A DNA stretch of 64,000 nt from Bacteroidaceae bacterium. Lineage in GTDB: Bacteria > Bacteroidota > Bacteroidia > Bacteroidales > Bacteroidaceae. The DNA lies in assembly GCA_017559845.1 (NCBI GenBank), contig JAFYQQ010000077.1:16548-80547 (forward strand). The letters run 5' to 3'. How positions within the stretch are numbered: the stretch's first letter is position 1; each line of letters opens with the position of its first letter. Below the pieces are notes generated by a model. It was not told the DNA's origin and did no database searches. It saw nothing but the letters and a program-made list of their open reading frames with translations. A program made the position numbers and the translations under genes. This document shows positions 34,749 to 43,077 of this stretch, in pieces.

Positions 34749-36731
34749 ATGGAAAAATTAACCATGCAGAGCCACGATGTGACTGGCTCAAATACACAGA
34801 AGATTGCCCAACTGTTTCCTAATTGCGTAACGGAACGCTTGGGTAAAGACGGTAAGCCCGAATTGGCTATCGACTTTGAAAAGTTGCAAGCAGAGTTATC
34901 CAACGAAATCATTGCAGAGGGCGAAGAACGTTATCAATTCACTTGGCCCGACAAGCGTGCCGCTGTTCGTTTAGCAAATACGCCAACGACAATGACACTT
35001 CGTCCTTGTCGTGAGGAGAGTGTGGATTTTGATAATACACAGAACCTTTACATCGAGGGCGACAACCTCGATGTATTGAAAGTTTTGCGTGAAACCTATC
35101 TTGGCAAGGTGAAGATGATTTACATTGATCCACCTTACAATACGGGCAATGACTTTGTGTATAATGATGACTTCGCACAAGGTAAAAACGATTTTGAGCA
35201 ATCAAGTGGTTTATTTGATGAAGAAGGCAACCAGACTATCGATCCAATGCAACGCAATACTGAAAGCAATGGTCGTTTCCATACCGATTGGCTTAATATG
35301 ATTTATCCTCGTTTGAAAGTAGCGAGAGATTTGCTATCAGAGGATGGAGTTATTTTTATTTCAATTGATGATAATGAGGAGAGAAATTTAAAGAATATCT
35401 GTGATGAGGTGTTTGGTAATTCAAACTTTATAGCAATGCTTCCTACAGTTATGAATCTTAAAGGAAACCAAGATGAATATGCCTTTGCTGGAACTCATGA
35501 ATATACTTGTGTTTACACTAAAAACAAAGAATTAAAGTCTTTTGGGTATTTTGATATTGATGAGTCTGATGATGAATTTTCTTCATGGGAGAATGATGAA
35601 ATTGGATATTATAAAAAAGGTGCAAACCTTAAATCAACAGGAGTGAATGCTCCAAGAGAGAAACGCCCCAACTTGTTTTTCCCAATTTATATTAATGGAG
35701 ATTCATTTTCACTCGATTATTTTGAGGGCGCAACTGAAATTTTACCGATAACAGACGGTAAAGAAATGTCTTGGAGATGGAGCAAAGACAAATTCAATAA
35801 TGAAAAGCACAATGTAATTATTTCCAATGAGAATGGAAAAATCTCTTTGTATAAGAAACAAAGACCTGCATTAGGAGAATTACCAACTAAAAAACCTAAA
35901 ACATTATTCTACAAGCCCGAATATAGTAGTGGAAATGGAACGGCTCAAGTTAAGGAGTTGTTTGGAGAAAAGATTTTTAGCAATCCAAAACCGTTTGATT
36001 TAGTTAAAGACTTCATTAAAGTTGGAACTAATAATGATGCCATAATTCTCGACTTCTTCTCCGGCTCTGCAACAACCGCTCACGCAGTGATGAAGCTCAA
36101 TGCAGAAGACGGAGGAAACCGCAAATTCATCATGGTGCAATTGCCCGAAAAGACGGATGAAAAGAGCGAAGCCTACAAAGCAGGCTACAAGAATATCTGC
36201 GAGATAGGAAAAGAGCGCATTCGCCGTGCAGGGGCACAAATAGTAGGGGCGCAGCGTGCTGCGTCCGCCGGAAACACAAGCAATGATTTGTTCAATAATG
36301 CGGACGCTGCACGCAACGTCCCTACTGTGGATGTTGGTTTCCGAGTATTGAAACTCGACTCTTCAAATATGGAAGATGTCTATTACACTCCACAGGACTT
36401 TGACGCACAATCGCTGTTCAATGAAAATGTAAAGGCAGACCGCACCAATGAGGATTTGCTCTTCCAAGTGATGCTCAACCTTGGCATTGAACTATCTGCA
36501 AAGATTGAGAGCAAGCAGATTGCGGGAAAGGAGGTTCACTTCGTGGATGACAACTACCTTGTGGCTTGCTTCGACCGCGATGTAAATGAATCAACCATTA
36601 CAGAAATTGCCAAGTTACAGCCAATCTACTTCGTTATGCGCGATGCCTCGGCAGCCAATGATAATGTGATAGACAACTTTGAGCAGATATTCAAGCACTA
36701 TTCGCCCGAAACGGTGTGTAGAATAATATAA
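34749..36731 (+). CDS. Mod-type site-specific DNA-methyltransferase (type III-like, beta class)
   Basis: A 660-residue N6-adenine or N4-cytosine methylase. NLYIEGDNLDVLKVLRETYLG (about 97-117) leads into the catalytic DPPYNTG (about 126-132), and the SAM-binding LDFFSGSATTAHAVM (about 433-447) comes later, the beta-class order. The recognition domain lies between them. It would protect host sites and, with the Res-type protein downstream, form a type III-like restriction-modification pair. The ATG at 34749 starts one base after the AbiGi stop. Oddity: residues about 498-526 (VGAQRAASAGN then ADAARNVPT) are encoded by an inverted pair of the interspersed repeat found at the window's right end, inserted in frame. 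Whether the enzyme remains active cannot be told. Confidence 0.88.
   Translation: MEKLTMQSHDVTGSNTQKIAQLFPNCVTERLGKDGKPELAIDFEKLQAELSNEIIAEGEERYQFTWPDKRAAVRLANTPTTMTLRPCREESVDFDNTQNLYIEGDNLDVLKVLRETYLGKVKMIYIDPPYNTGNDFVYNDDFAQGKNDFEQSSGLFDEEGNQTIDPMQRNTESNGRFHTDWLNMIYPRLKVARDLLSEDGVIFISIDDNEERNLKNICDEVFGNSNFIAMLPTVMNLKGNQDEYAFAGTHEYTCVYTKNKELKSFGYFDIDESDDEFSSWENDEIGYYKKGANLKSTGVNAPREKRPNLFFPIYINGDSFSLDYFEGATEILPITDGKEMSWRWSKDKFNNEKHNVIISNENGKISLYKKQRPALGELPTKKPKTLFYKPEYSSGNGTAQVKELFGEKIFSNPKPFDLVKDFIKVGTNNDAIILDFFSGSATTAHAVMKLNAEDGGNRKFIMVQLPEKTDEKSEAYKAGYKNICEIGKERIRRAGAQIVGAQRAASAGNTSNDLFNNADAARNVPTVDVGFRVLKLDSSNMEDVYYTPQDFDAQSLFNENVKADRTNEDLLFQVMLNLGIELSAKIESKQIAGKEVHFVDDNYLVACFDRDVNESTITEIAKLQPIYFVMRDASAANDNVIDNFEQIFKHYSPETVCRII
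36243..36325. repeat. inverted-repeat element inserted in frame in mod
   Basis: GTAGGGG...GCTGCGTCCG (36243-36267) and its inverse CGGACGCTGC...GTCCCTAC (36301-36325) flank 33 bases. The same unit occurs three times at 63532-63862. The reading frame of the methyltransferase passes through without a stop. A target duplication is not clear. Confidence 0.75.
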
Positions 36732-36800
36732 TATTGAAGAAAAAGGATATAAACTATATAAAAAAAAGAGAAACCATAACATCAACTGAAAGAAAATTGT

Positions 36801-36808
36801 TATTTTTG
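36801..36808 (+). promoter_or_regulatory. -7 box before MNT/HEPN pair
   Basis: TATTTTTG fits TAnnTTTG, 25 bases before the antitoxin ATG, suggesting the toxin-antitoxin pair has its own promoter inside the restriction cluster. No good -33 element is seen. Confidence 0.5.
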
Positions 36809-36833
36809 TGGCAGATATAATTGGTTTGTAGTT

Positions 36834-37142
36834 ATGAACAGCGTTACAAGAAACAGAATCATTCCCTCTATTCAGGGGTATTTTGCAACACAGCCCATTG
36901 CAAAGGCATGGCTGTTTGGTTCTTATTCTCGTGGCGAGGAATCTGCCGACAGCGATGTGGACATCTTGGTCGCCTTCGATAAGAATGCTAAGATAAGCCT
37001 CTTCAAGTATGCCGATATGATTTGTCAGTTGGAGAACCTACTGCAGCAGAAGGTAGACTTGGTGGAAGAGGGTTCTCTACTTCCTTTCGCTGCCGACACT
37101 GCAAACAAAGACAAGGTGTTGATCTATGAGAGAGACTGTTAG
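36834..37142 (+). CDS. MNT-type nucleotidyltransferase antitoxin (MntA-like)
   Basis: A 102-residue minimal nucleotidyltransferase. The pol-beta-type motif AWLFGSYSRGEESADSDVD (about residues 23-41) has the Gly-Ser and the Asp-x-Asp metal pair, and the length fits the single-domain MNT family. In HEPN/MNT modules this protein inactivates the partner HEPN toxin, in studied cases by AMP-adding modification of a Tyr near the toxin active site. Its stop lies inside the next gene (17-base overlap), which is the expected partner. The pair lies between the methyltransferase and restriction genes and probably stabilises the cluster. Confidence 0.85.
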   Translation: MNSVTRNRIIPSIQGYFATQPIAKAWLFGSYSRGEESADSDVDILVAFDKNAKISLFKYADMICQLENLLQQKVDLVEEGSLLPFAADTANKDKVLIYERDC

Positions 37143-37470
37143 AGACAAAGGACGCATAGAGCATATGTTGGCTGCAATAGCCAACGTGGAGGAGTTTACA
37201 AATGGGGTGAGCGCCGAAGAGTTTGTAAACAGCAAGGTGTTGTTCTTTGCCGTAGTCAAGAATATAGAGATTGTGGGCGAAGCCACCTATATGCTGACGA
37301 AGGAGTTCAAGGAGTCCCATCAGTCTATACCTTGGTTGGTCATAGAGAAGATGCGCCATGTATTGGTGCACGGCTATTACACGATATTGCCAGAGAAAGT
37401 GTGGGAGACGGTGCAGGAAGACTTGCCTGTATTGAAGAAACAACTCACCGACTTGTTGGCTGAAATGTAA
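37126..37470 (+). CDS. HEPN-domain toxin (HepT / DUF86 family)
   Basis: A 114-residue all-helical protein of the HEPN DUF86 type. The RNase signature R-x4-H plus following Tyr is visible as MRHVLVHGYY (about residues 82-91), and KNIEIVGEA (about 45) is the usual upstream helix. HEPN toxins cut RNA, and the overlapping MNT gene upstream should encode the antitoxin. Gene order (antitoxin first, overlapping toxin) and lengths are normal. The next gene, the Res-type helicase-nuclease, begins 53 bases downstream, so readthrough into it is likely. Confidence 0.87.
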   Translation: MRETVRDKGRIEHMLAAIANVEEFTNGVSAEEFVNSKVLFFAVVKNIEIVGEATYMLTKEFKESHQSIPWLVIEKMRHVLVHGYYTILPEKVWETVQEDLPVLKKQLTDLLAEM

Positions 37471-37523
37471 AAAAAGCAGTTTTCGTTCAGTGATTGATGT
37501 ATGGCGCAAGCAATACATTGGTC

Positions 37524-40500
37524 ATGAAATTCAAATTCAAAATCCAGCAGTACCAGACCGAGGCCGTGGAGAATACGGTGTCGGTATTTACCGGACAGCC
37601 ATCGCACAGGGTAGCGGAGTATCGTCGTGATTTAGGCAAACGCACTCAACAGCAAATAGACTTTGATGGTGAAACAGGCTTCCGCAACCATCATATAGAA
37701 TTGGACGGGCGGACGTTGCTCAAGAACATCAATGCCATACAGAATTTGTATGATATAACTCCGTCTGCTACACTTGCCAAAGGTGTAGGTGCGGTGAACC
37801 TCGACATTGAAATGGAAACGGGTACGGGTAAGACCTATGTTTACATAAAGACGATGTTTGAGCTGAACAAACAGTATGGCTGGAGCAAGTTTATCATCGT
37901 GGTGCCAAGCATTGCCATTCGTGAGGGTGTGGCCAAGAGTTTCAAGATGTTGGAGGAACACTTTATGGAATACTACGGCAAGAAGGCGCGTTGGTTTATC
38001 TACAACAGCAGCAATCTGCAACAACTCGACAGTTTTTCTTCCGATTCGGGACTCAGCGTGATGATTATCAACACTCAGGCTTTTGCCGCTTCGATGAAAG
38101 AAGGTGGCAGAAGCAAGGAGAGCCGCATCATCTACTCGAAGCGTGATGAGTTTGGCAGCCGAAGACCAATAGATGTGATAGCAGCCAATTACCCGATTAT
38201 CATAATGGACGAGCCGCAAAAGATGGAGGGCGATGCCACACAAGCGGGTATCAAGCGATTTAATCCGCTCTTTGTGCTGAACTACTCGGCTACTCATAAG
38301 ACCAAGCATGATACCATCTATGCACTCGATGCCCTGGATGCTTATTGTCAGAAGCTGGTGAAGCGTATCCATGTAAAGGGTTTTGAAGTGAAGAACCTTA
38401 GAGGAACCAGCAGTTATCTCTATCTGGACAGCATTGTGCTTTCGCCCAAGCATCCGCCAATGGCTTGCATAGAGTTGGAAATTAAGAATGCCGCAGGTAT
38501 TCCCACACGAAAAATTAAAACTTTTCGGTTCGGTGATAACTTATATAAAGAGTCAGGATTAGCTGCATATGAAAATTTTGTAATTGATGACATTAGTCCC
38601 AAAGGTTATGTCTCATTCACAAATGGAACAACAATTCATTTACGTCAAGCCATTGGCGACATGAACGAAGAACATATGCAGCGTGTGCAGATACGTGAAA
38701 CCATCATGTCGCACTTTGAAAAGGAACGCCAACTGTTCAAGCGTGGCATCAAATGCTTGTCGCTCTTCTTCATTGATGAGGTGGCTAAGTACAAGAGTTA
38801 CGACGAGGATGGCAATGAAGTGAAAGGTGCCTTCCAAAAGATATTTGAAGAAGAGTATGCAAGGATTGTAGATAACGAATTCACATTCTTCGATGAGGAG
38901 TACAACAAATATCTGCATCGTTTTAATCCGCAAGATGTGCATAAGGGGTATTTTTCTATAGACAAGAAGACGGGCAGAACGATAGATGGCAAGGTGGAGA
39001 AGAAGACGGGACTGTCGGACGACATTTCCGCCTATGAACTGATCTTAAAGAACAAGGAACGGTTGTTGAGCTTTGAGGAGCCTACACGCTTCATCTTCTC
39101 ACACTCGGCCTTGCGTGAGGGATGGGATAACCCGAATGTGTTCCAAATCTGTACGCTACGACACAGCAACTCCACTACAGCCAAGCGCCAGGAGGTGGGA
39201 CGTGGACTACGTATCTGTGTGGACAAGCACGGTACACGAATGGATGCTGAGCTATTGGGCGAGGATGTACACGAGGTAAACAAACTGACGGTGATTGCCA
39301 ATGAAAGCTATGCCGACTTTACCACAGCCTTGCAACGAGAAACCCGTGATGTGCTTCGTGAACGTACAACGAAAGTAACCGTTACCTATTTCACAGGCAA
39401 GCAAATCAAGATTGGCGAAGAAGTACACACCATCAGCGAAACTGAAGCAAGCCGCATCATCATCTATTTGGAAGACAACGGGTATATTGACGAGCAGAAG
39501 AACATCACTCCCACATACCGTGAGGCAGTAGCAAACGGCACTGTTGCCCCATTACCACAAAAGTTGCAACCGATAGCAGAAGGCGTTACCCAGCTTGTCA
39601 ACTCTATCTTCGACCCAAAAGCATTGGATGATATGGTTGTGGAGGAAAAGACCACAACACCTGATAATAAGCTGAACAAGAATTTCGATAAAGATGAGTT
39701 CCAGGCCTTATGGAATGAAATCAACCATCAGTATGTCTATCAAGTAAGTTACGACAGCAACGAACTTATTGATAAAGCTGTTCTATATCTCAATAAGGAT
39801 TTAGAGGTTAAGCAGCTTCGCTACGTAATGGTAGAGGGCACACAGGATGAAACGGAAGTGGCGGACTTTGGTAACACACGCTCACAATCACGCGAACTGA
39901 CCGATGTGTGTACCTCGACCGTCAAGTATGACCTGGTGGGCGATATTGCCAAAGGAGCAAGGCTTACCCGTCGTACAGTAGTGAAGATATTGCAGAAAAT
40001 CAAACCAAGCAAGCTTTATCTTTTCAAGAACAATCCCGAGGAGTTTATCCGTAAAGTCATAAGCATCATCAAGGAACAGAAGTCCACGATGATTGTGGAG
40101 CATATTCACTATAACATCACTGAGGGCAAGTATGACAGCGACATCTTTACCATCAAGAGCAAGATGGACTTTGACCGAGCTTATGAAGCCAAGAAACATG
40201 TGACCGATTATGTATTCAGCGACAGCAAAGGCGAACGCCAGTTTGCCCATGACTTGGATGAAGCAAGCGAAGTTGTGGTATATGCCAAATTGCCTCGCTC
40301 ATTCCAAATACCCACTCCTGTTGGCAACTATGCTCCCGACTGGGCAATTGTATTTAAAGATGGAGATGTGAAACATGTTTTCTTCATCGCAGAAACGAAA
40401 GGGTCGCTGGAGTCCATGGAGCTGCGAGGTATAGAAAAAGCAAAGATTGCTTGCGCTCGCAAACTCTTCAATGAGACTTCGTCTGGCAAAATAAAATACA

Positions 40501-40550
40501 AGGCTGTGGAAAACTTTGAGGAATTAAGAGAAATTTTGATGGGGAAATAG
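37524..40550 (+). CDS. Res-type restriction helicase-nuclease (type III-like)
   Basis: A 1008-residue superfamily 2 helicase with a C-terminal nuclease. Walker A METGTGKTY is at about 97-105, the DEAD-box equivalent MDEPQKM at about 227-233, SATHKT at about 255, and motif VI EVGRGLRI at about 556-563. The C-terminal APDWAIVF (about 935) and FFIAETKG (about 955) form the PD-(D/E)xK cleavage centre. It should act with the Mod protein, translocate on DNA and cut unmodified sites. Length is normal for Res. I chose the ATG at 37524 (MKFKFKIQQYQ); a TTG/ATG at 37494-37497 would add up to ten residues. A MNT/HEPN pair separates it from mod, which is unusual because mod and res are normally adjacent. 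Confidence 0.9.
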   Translation: MKFKFKIQQYQTEAVENTVSVFTGQPSHRVAEYRRDLGKRTQQQIDFDGETGFRNHHIELDGRTLLKNINAIQNLYDITPSATLAKGVGAVNLDIEMETGTGKTYVYIKTMFELNKQYGWSKFIIVVPSIAIREGVAKSFKMLEEHFMEYYGKKARWFIYNSSNLQQLDSFSSDSGLSVMIINTQAFAASMKEGGRSKESRIIYSKRDEFGSRRPIDVIAANYPIIIMDEPQKMEGDATQAGIKRFNPLFVLNYSATHKTKHDTIYALDALDAYCQKLVKRIHVKGFEVKNLRGTSSYLYLDSIVLSPKHPPMACIELEIKNAAGIPTRKIKTFRFGDNLYKESGLAAYENFVIDDISPKGYVSFTNGTTIHLRQAIGDMNEEHMQRVQIRETIMSHFEKERQLFKRGIKCLSLFFIDEVAKYKSYDEDGNEVKGAFQKIFEEEYARIVDNEFTFFDEEYNKYLHRFNPQDVHKGYFSIDKKTGRTIDGKVEKKTGLSDDISAYELILKNKERLLSFEEPTRFIFSHSALREGWDNPNVFQICTLRHSNSTTAKRQEVGRGLRICVDKHGTRMDAELLGEDVHEVNKLTVIANESYADFTTALQRETRDVLRERTTKVTVTYFTGKQIKIGEEVHTISETEASRIIIYLEDNGYIDEQKNITPTYREAVANGTVAPLPQKLQPIAEGVTQLVNSIFDPKALDDMVVEEKTTTPDNKLNKNFDKDEFQALWNEINHQYVYQVSYDSNELIDKAVLYLNKDLEVKQLRYVMVEGTQDETEVADFGNTRSQSRELTDVCTSTVKYDLVGDIAKGARLTRRTVVKILQKIKPSKLYLFKNNPEEFIRKVISIIKEQKSTMIVEHIHYNITEGKYDSDIFTIKSKMDFDRAYEAKKHVTDYVFSDSKGERQFAHDLDEASEVVVYAKLPRSFQIPTPVGNYAPDWAIVFKDGDVKHVFFIAETKGSLESMELRGIEKAKIACARKLFNETSSGKIKYKAVENFEELREILMGK

Positions 40551-40638
40551 ACATTTCTCATAACCAAGAAAAAACGGGCAACTCGAATTTGACGGCTATT
40601 CATTCTCTGAGCTGAGTGAACTTCTGACAAAATAAGAT
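40551..40638 (+). other. gap holding a possible C-terminal coding remnant
   Basis: After a TAA at 40561 one frame reads PRKNGQLEFDGYSF then SELSELLTK and stops at 40635. It has coding-like composition but no start codon, so it may be the leftover tail of a lost gene. Confidence 0.25.
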
Positions 40639-41094
40639 ATGAAGAAACTCTGTAGGATATGTGGTAAAGCGATTATGGGTGATGTGCTTAAACATTATGC
40701 GGATAAGCATTTTAGTATATATGTTGCCAATAAAGCTAAAATAGAATCACACCCAGGAGCCTTTGTTGTAAGTGGGTGCAGCGAATTATTGGCTGCACTA
40801 TCCATAGTAAAGAATTGTGCACCACCTAAAAAGGCGCAAACCCCATCCCCCAAAATCGATAAAAAAAGAATGAAGGAAATAGCCAAGACTCTTGACAAAA
40901 GGCTTGGCGAACAAACTTATCGTGGGAATCAGTCTTTTATGTGTGATGGATGTCATAAAGAGTATAAATATGGCAAAGTAATTTATGGTGATGCACACAA
41001 CTTCCATCTTTGTTACGAGTGTTATAAATACGCTAAAAAGGGCACTGACTCAAAACGTGGCAACAAACATGTCTTTATAAATACGCCAATGTAA
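40639..41094 (+). CDS. zinc-finger-like hypothetical protein
   Basis: A 151-residue protein with two probable metal sites: CRICGK...H...H at the N-terminus (about 5-25), a C2H2-type finger (CRICGKAIMGDVLKHYADKH), and CDGCHKEY...CYECY near 100-125, a four-Cys ribbon. A Lys/Pro-rich linker (about 65-90) joins them. No family is recognised. It is the last gene of the accessory region, 88 bases after the restriction gene and in the same orientation, so it may belong to the cluster as a small nucleic-acid-binding accessory; the flanking gene on its other side is convergent and core-like. Confidence 0.55.
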   Translation: MKKLCRICGKAIMGDVLKHYADKHFSIYVANKAKIESHPGAFVVSGCSELLAALSIVKNCAPPKKAQTPSPKIDKKRMKEIAKTLDKRLGEQTYRGNQSFMCDGCHKEYKYGKVIYGDAHNFHLCYECYKYAKKGTDSKRGNKHVFINTPM

Positions 41095-41178
41095 GATTTC
41101 TACTTCTACTGACGTTGTCACCACATAAGACAAAGCACTATGTTTTAAGAACGTGGCAATTACACAAATTCTCTGCGT

Positions 41179-42141
41179 TCAGAACAGTGTGAAAAGGCAT
41201 CGTAAAAAGAGGAGTCCGATGCGGGATGAAGAGAGCTGGCTGAAAAGGAAATAAGCAGGAGTATAATGATAGGGAGGGAGCGGATACAAGCCGTTGTTCC
41301 GCAACCTTTGTACAAGCTGCTGCAAGGAATGCGCACCAGAAGTGAGACGGATGGTGTCCAGCATGAGATCCATGGTGAGCTGTGAGACACGGCGGCGAAG
41401 AGCCTGTGACTGTTGCGAAGGAAGATGCAGGGTCAATTTATCCAACATCATCACTACGGCTTCCTTGTCGGCAAGACGGCGATGTACATGAGCAGGGTCT
41501 TCGTGGGTGGTAATGGATCCCGAACGGCGATGATAGGCATAAGCCGCACAGCCCGTATCCAACACGCTGGCTGCCCGTAGTAGCAGTTGGGGAGTGAAAG
41601 CTTCATCCTCGTGCAGAATGCCCTGAATAAATCGGAGGTTGCCCAACAATGAACGACGGAAAAGATAGGCGCAAGCCGATGCCCGAAGATTGTATTGCAA
41701 CATGTAAGCGGTTCCACTCATGACAGGACGCGAGGCTGCCTCCTGCCCCTGGAAACGAAAAAGCAGCATATCCGGGGCATCGCTTTTCAGCATGCGGATA
41801 CACTGTGCATAGGCCGACGGCAACAACTCATCATCTCCGTCGACAAACTGGATATAGGTGCCAGACGCACGGTCCATTCCGGTATTGCGTGCCGCACTGA
41901 GTCCGCCGTTGGGCTGACGCACACATTGCACTTCATCGCCATAGCCGGAAAGGCATTCCGATACGGGGGTTTCGGAGCCGTCATCAATGACCAGCACCTC
42001 GCGCTCTTCCTTTTTGAGCGGAAGGGCCAGAATACTATCTATGCACGCACAGATCCACTCACTGGGAAGATTGTAACAGGGAACCACAAAGGTAATCAAG
42101 GGTTCTCTGCGCTCCACAGTCGGGTGATGCTGTGCGTGCAT
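41179..42141 (-). CDS. family 2 glycosyltransferase
   Basis: A 320-residue GT2 enzyme: ITFVVPCYNLPSEWI at the N-terminus, VIDDGSETPV near residue 50, GGLSAARNTG near 80 and the metal site FVDGDDELLP near 98. The C-terminal half is helical, ending in a hydrophobic stretch. Substrates are unknown. It is the last gene of a leftward operon with korA, korB and ddh, starting 18 bases after the ddh stop, which is an odd place for a glycan-assembly enzyme. The peptidoglycan precursor made by ddh is the only obvious cell-envelope link, and that link is weak. Confidence 0.85.
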   Translation of the reverse strand: MHAQHHPTVERREPLITFVVPCYNLPSEWICACIDSILALPLKKEEREVLVIDDGSETPVSECLSGYGDEVQCVRQPNGGLSAARNTGMDRASGTYIQFVDGDDELLPSAYAQCIRMLKSDAPDMLLFRFQGQEAASRPVMSGTAYMLQYNLRASACAYLFRRSLLGNLRFIQGILHEDEAFTPQLLLRAASVLDTGCAAYAYHRRSGSITTHEDPAHVHRRLADKEAVVMMLDKLTLHLPSQQSQALRRRVSQLTMDLMLDTIRLTSGAHSLQQLVQRLRNNGLYPLPPYHYTPAYFLFSQLSSSRIGLLFLRCLFTLF

Positions 42142-42159
42142 AGTTTATTTTAAAAAATA

Positions 42160-43062
42160 TTACACCAAATGTGCGATTATCTCCTCGCGATTGCCGGGAA
42201 GATAGTCAATGACCGGAATCTCAATCATCGTATAGGCTCCGGGCTGCTGCTTCATGCTGGCACGGGCCGCATTGACCATCACCTGAGCTGTAAGCGCAGG
42301 GTTGTTGATGCGCATGTTGAACTCGAAGAGCTGGTTGTGTGTGGTTCCACTCACACCCTTACGTACCAGATTGACTCCATGGCCCACATCATTGAGATCG
42401 GCCACGCAGGGCACCTGTTTTACATGCGTCTCGTCATTCACGAAATAAGGATCGGCCTTCACCGCAGCCTCAACCGCCTTGAAGTCTACACCCTCTTCCA
42501 GTTCAACATATACCATGCGGCGATGAATACCAGTACCCACGGGAATAGTCATACTCAGCGCATCGCGCACACCCTCAATGGCACGCACGGCCACGCTGTG
42601 ACCCATACTACGTCCGGGACCGAAGTTGGTATAGCTGATTCCTTGGGGAGCCAGGCTTTCCATCAATGTGCGCACCACACTGTCAGAACCCGGATCCCAT
42701 CCAGCACTGATTACACTGACAGCTCCATACTTGCGAGCCGCTTCGCCCAAGGTATTGCGCAAAGCCACAATCTGGGTGTGAATGTCGAAACTGTCCACTG
42801 TGTTGATGCCCAGCGCCAATGCCTCAAGGGCAAACTGTTCCACACTGCGGGTGGGGGTGGCAAGCAAAGCCACGTCCACGTCCTCAAGCTCGGCGAGCGT
42901 CTTCACCACCTTGTATGAGGCGATTTCTGGCGGACAATCCTCCGCTCCCTTGCGGCGCACAATGCCGACCACCTCCATGTCGGGGGCAGCCTGCAGTGCC
43001 TGCAAGGCGTATTGTCCTATATTGCCGTAGCCAACAATGGCCACTCTTGTCTTCTTCTCCAT
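42160..43062 (-). CDS. ddh: meso-diaminopimelate D-dehydrogenase
   Basis: A 300-residue NADPH enzyme that makes meso-diaminopimelate from tetrahydrodipicolinate in one step, for lysine and peptidoglycan synthesis. The N-terminal VAIVGYGNIGQYAL is the dinucleotide-binding motif. Family landmarks include TVDSFDIH (about 88), ISAGWDPGSDSVVR (about 118), GPGRSMGHSVAVRAIEGV (about 148) and the C-terminal GAYTMIEIP. Length is slightly short of the corynebacterial enzyme, as usual in Bacteroidales. It starts 15 bases after korB. Co-transcription with a 2-oxoglutarate-using ferredoxin oxidoreductase may couple carbon and amino-acid metabolism, which is inference. Confidence 0.93.
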   Translation of the reverse strand: MEKKTRVAIVGYGNIGQYALQALQAAPDMEVVGIVRRKGAEDCPPEIASYKVVKTLAELEDVDVALLATPTRSVEQFALEALALGINTVDSFDIHTQIVALRNTLGEAARKYGAVSVISAGWDPGSDSVVRTLMESLAPQGISYTNFGPGRSMGHSVAVRAIEGVRDALSMTIPVGTGIHRRMVYVELEEGVDFKAVEAAVKADPYFVNDETHVKQVPCVADLNDVGHGVNLVRKGVSGTTHNQLFEFNMRINNPALTAQVMVNAARASMKQQPGAYTMIEIPVIDYLPGNREEIIAHLV

Positions 43063-43077
43063 AGACTTGCCTTTATA

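Noticed and set aside
25371..41094. Integrative element with defined att sites
   Set aside because: No integrase, relaxase or transposase and no clear flanking direct repeats were seen; both tRNAs lie outside the region. The accessory region's borders are set only by gene content and composition.
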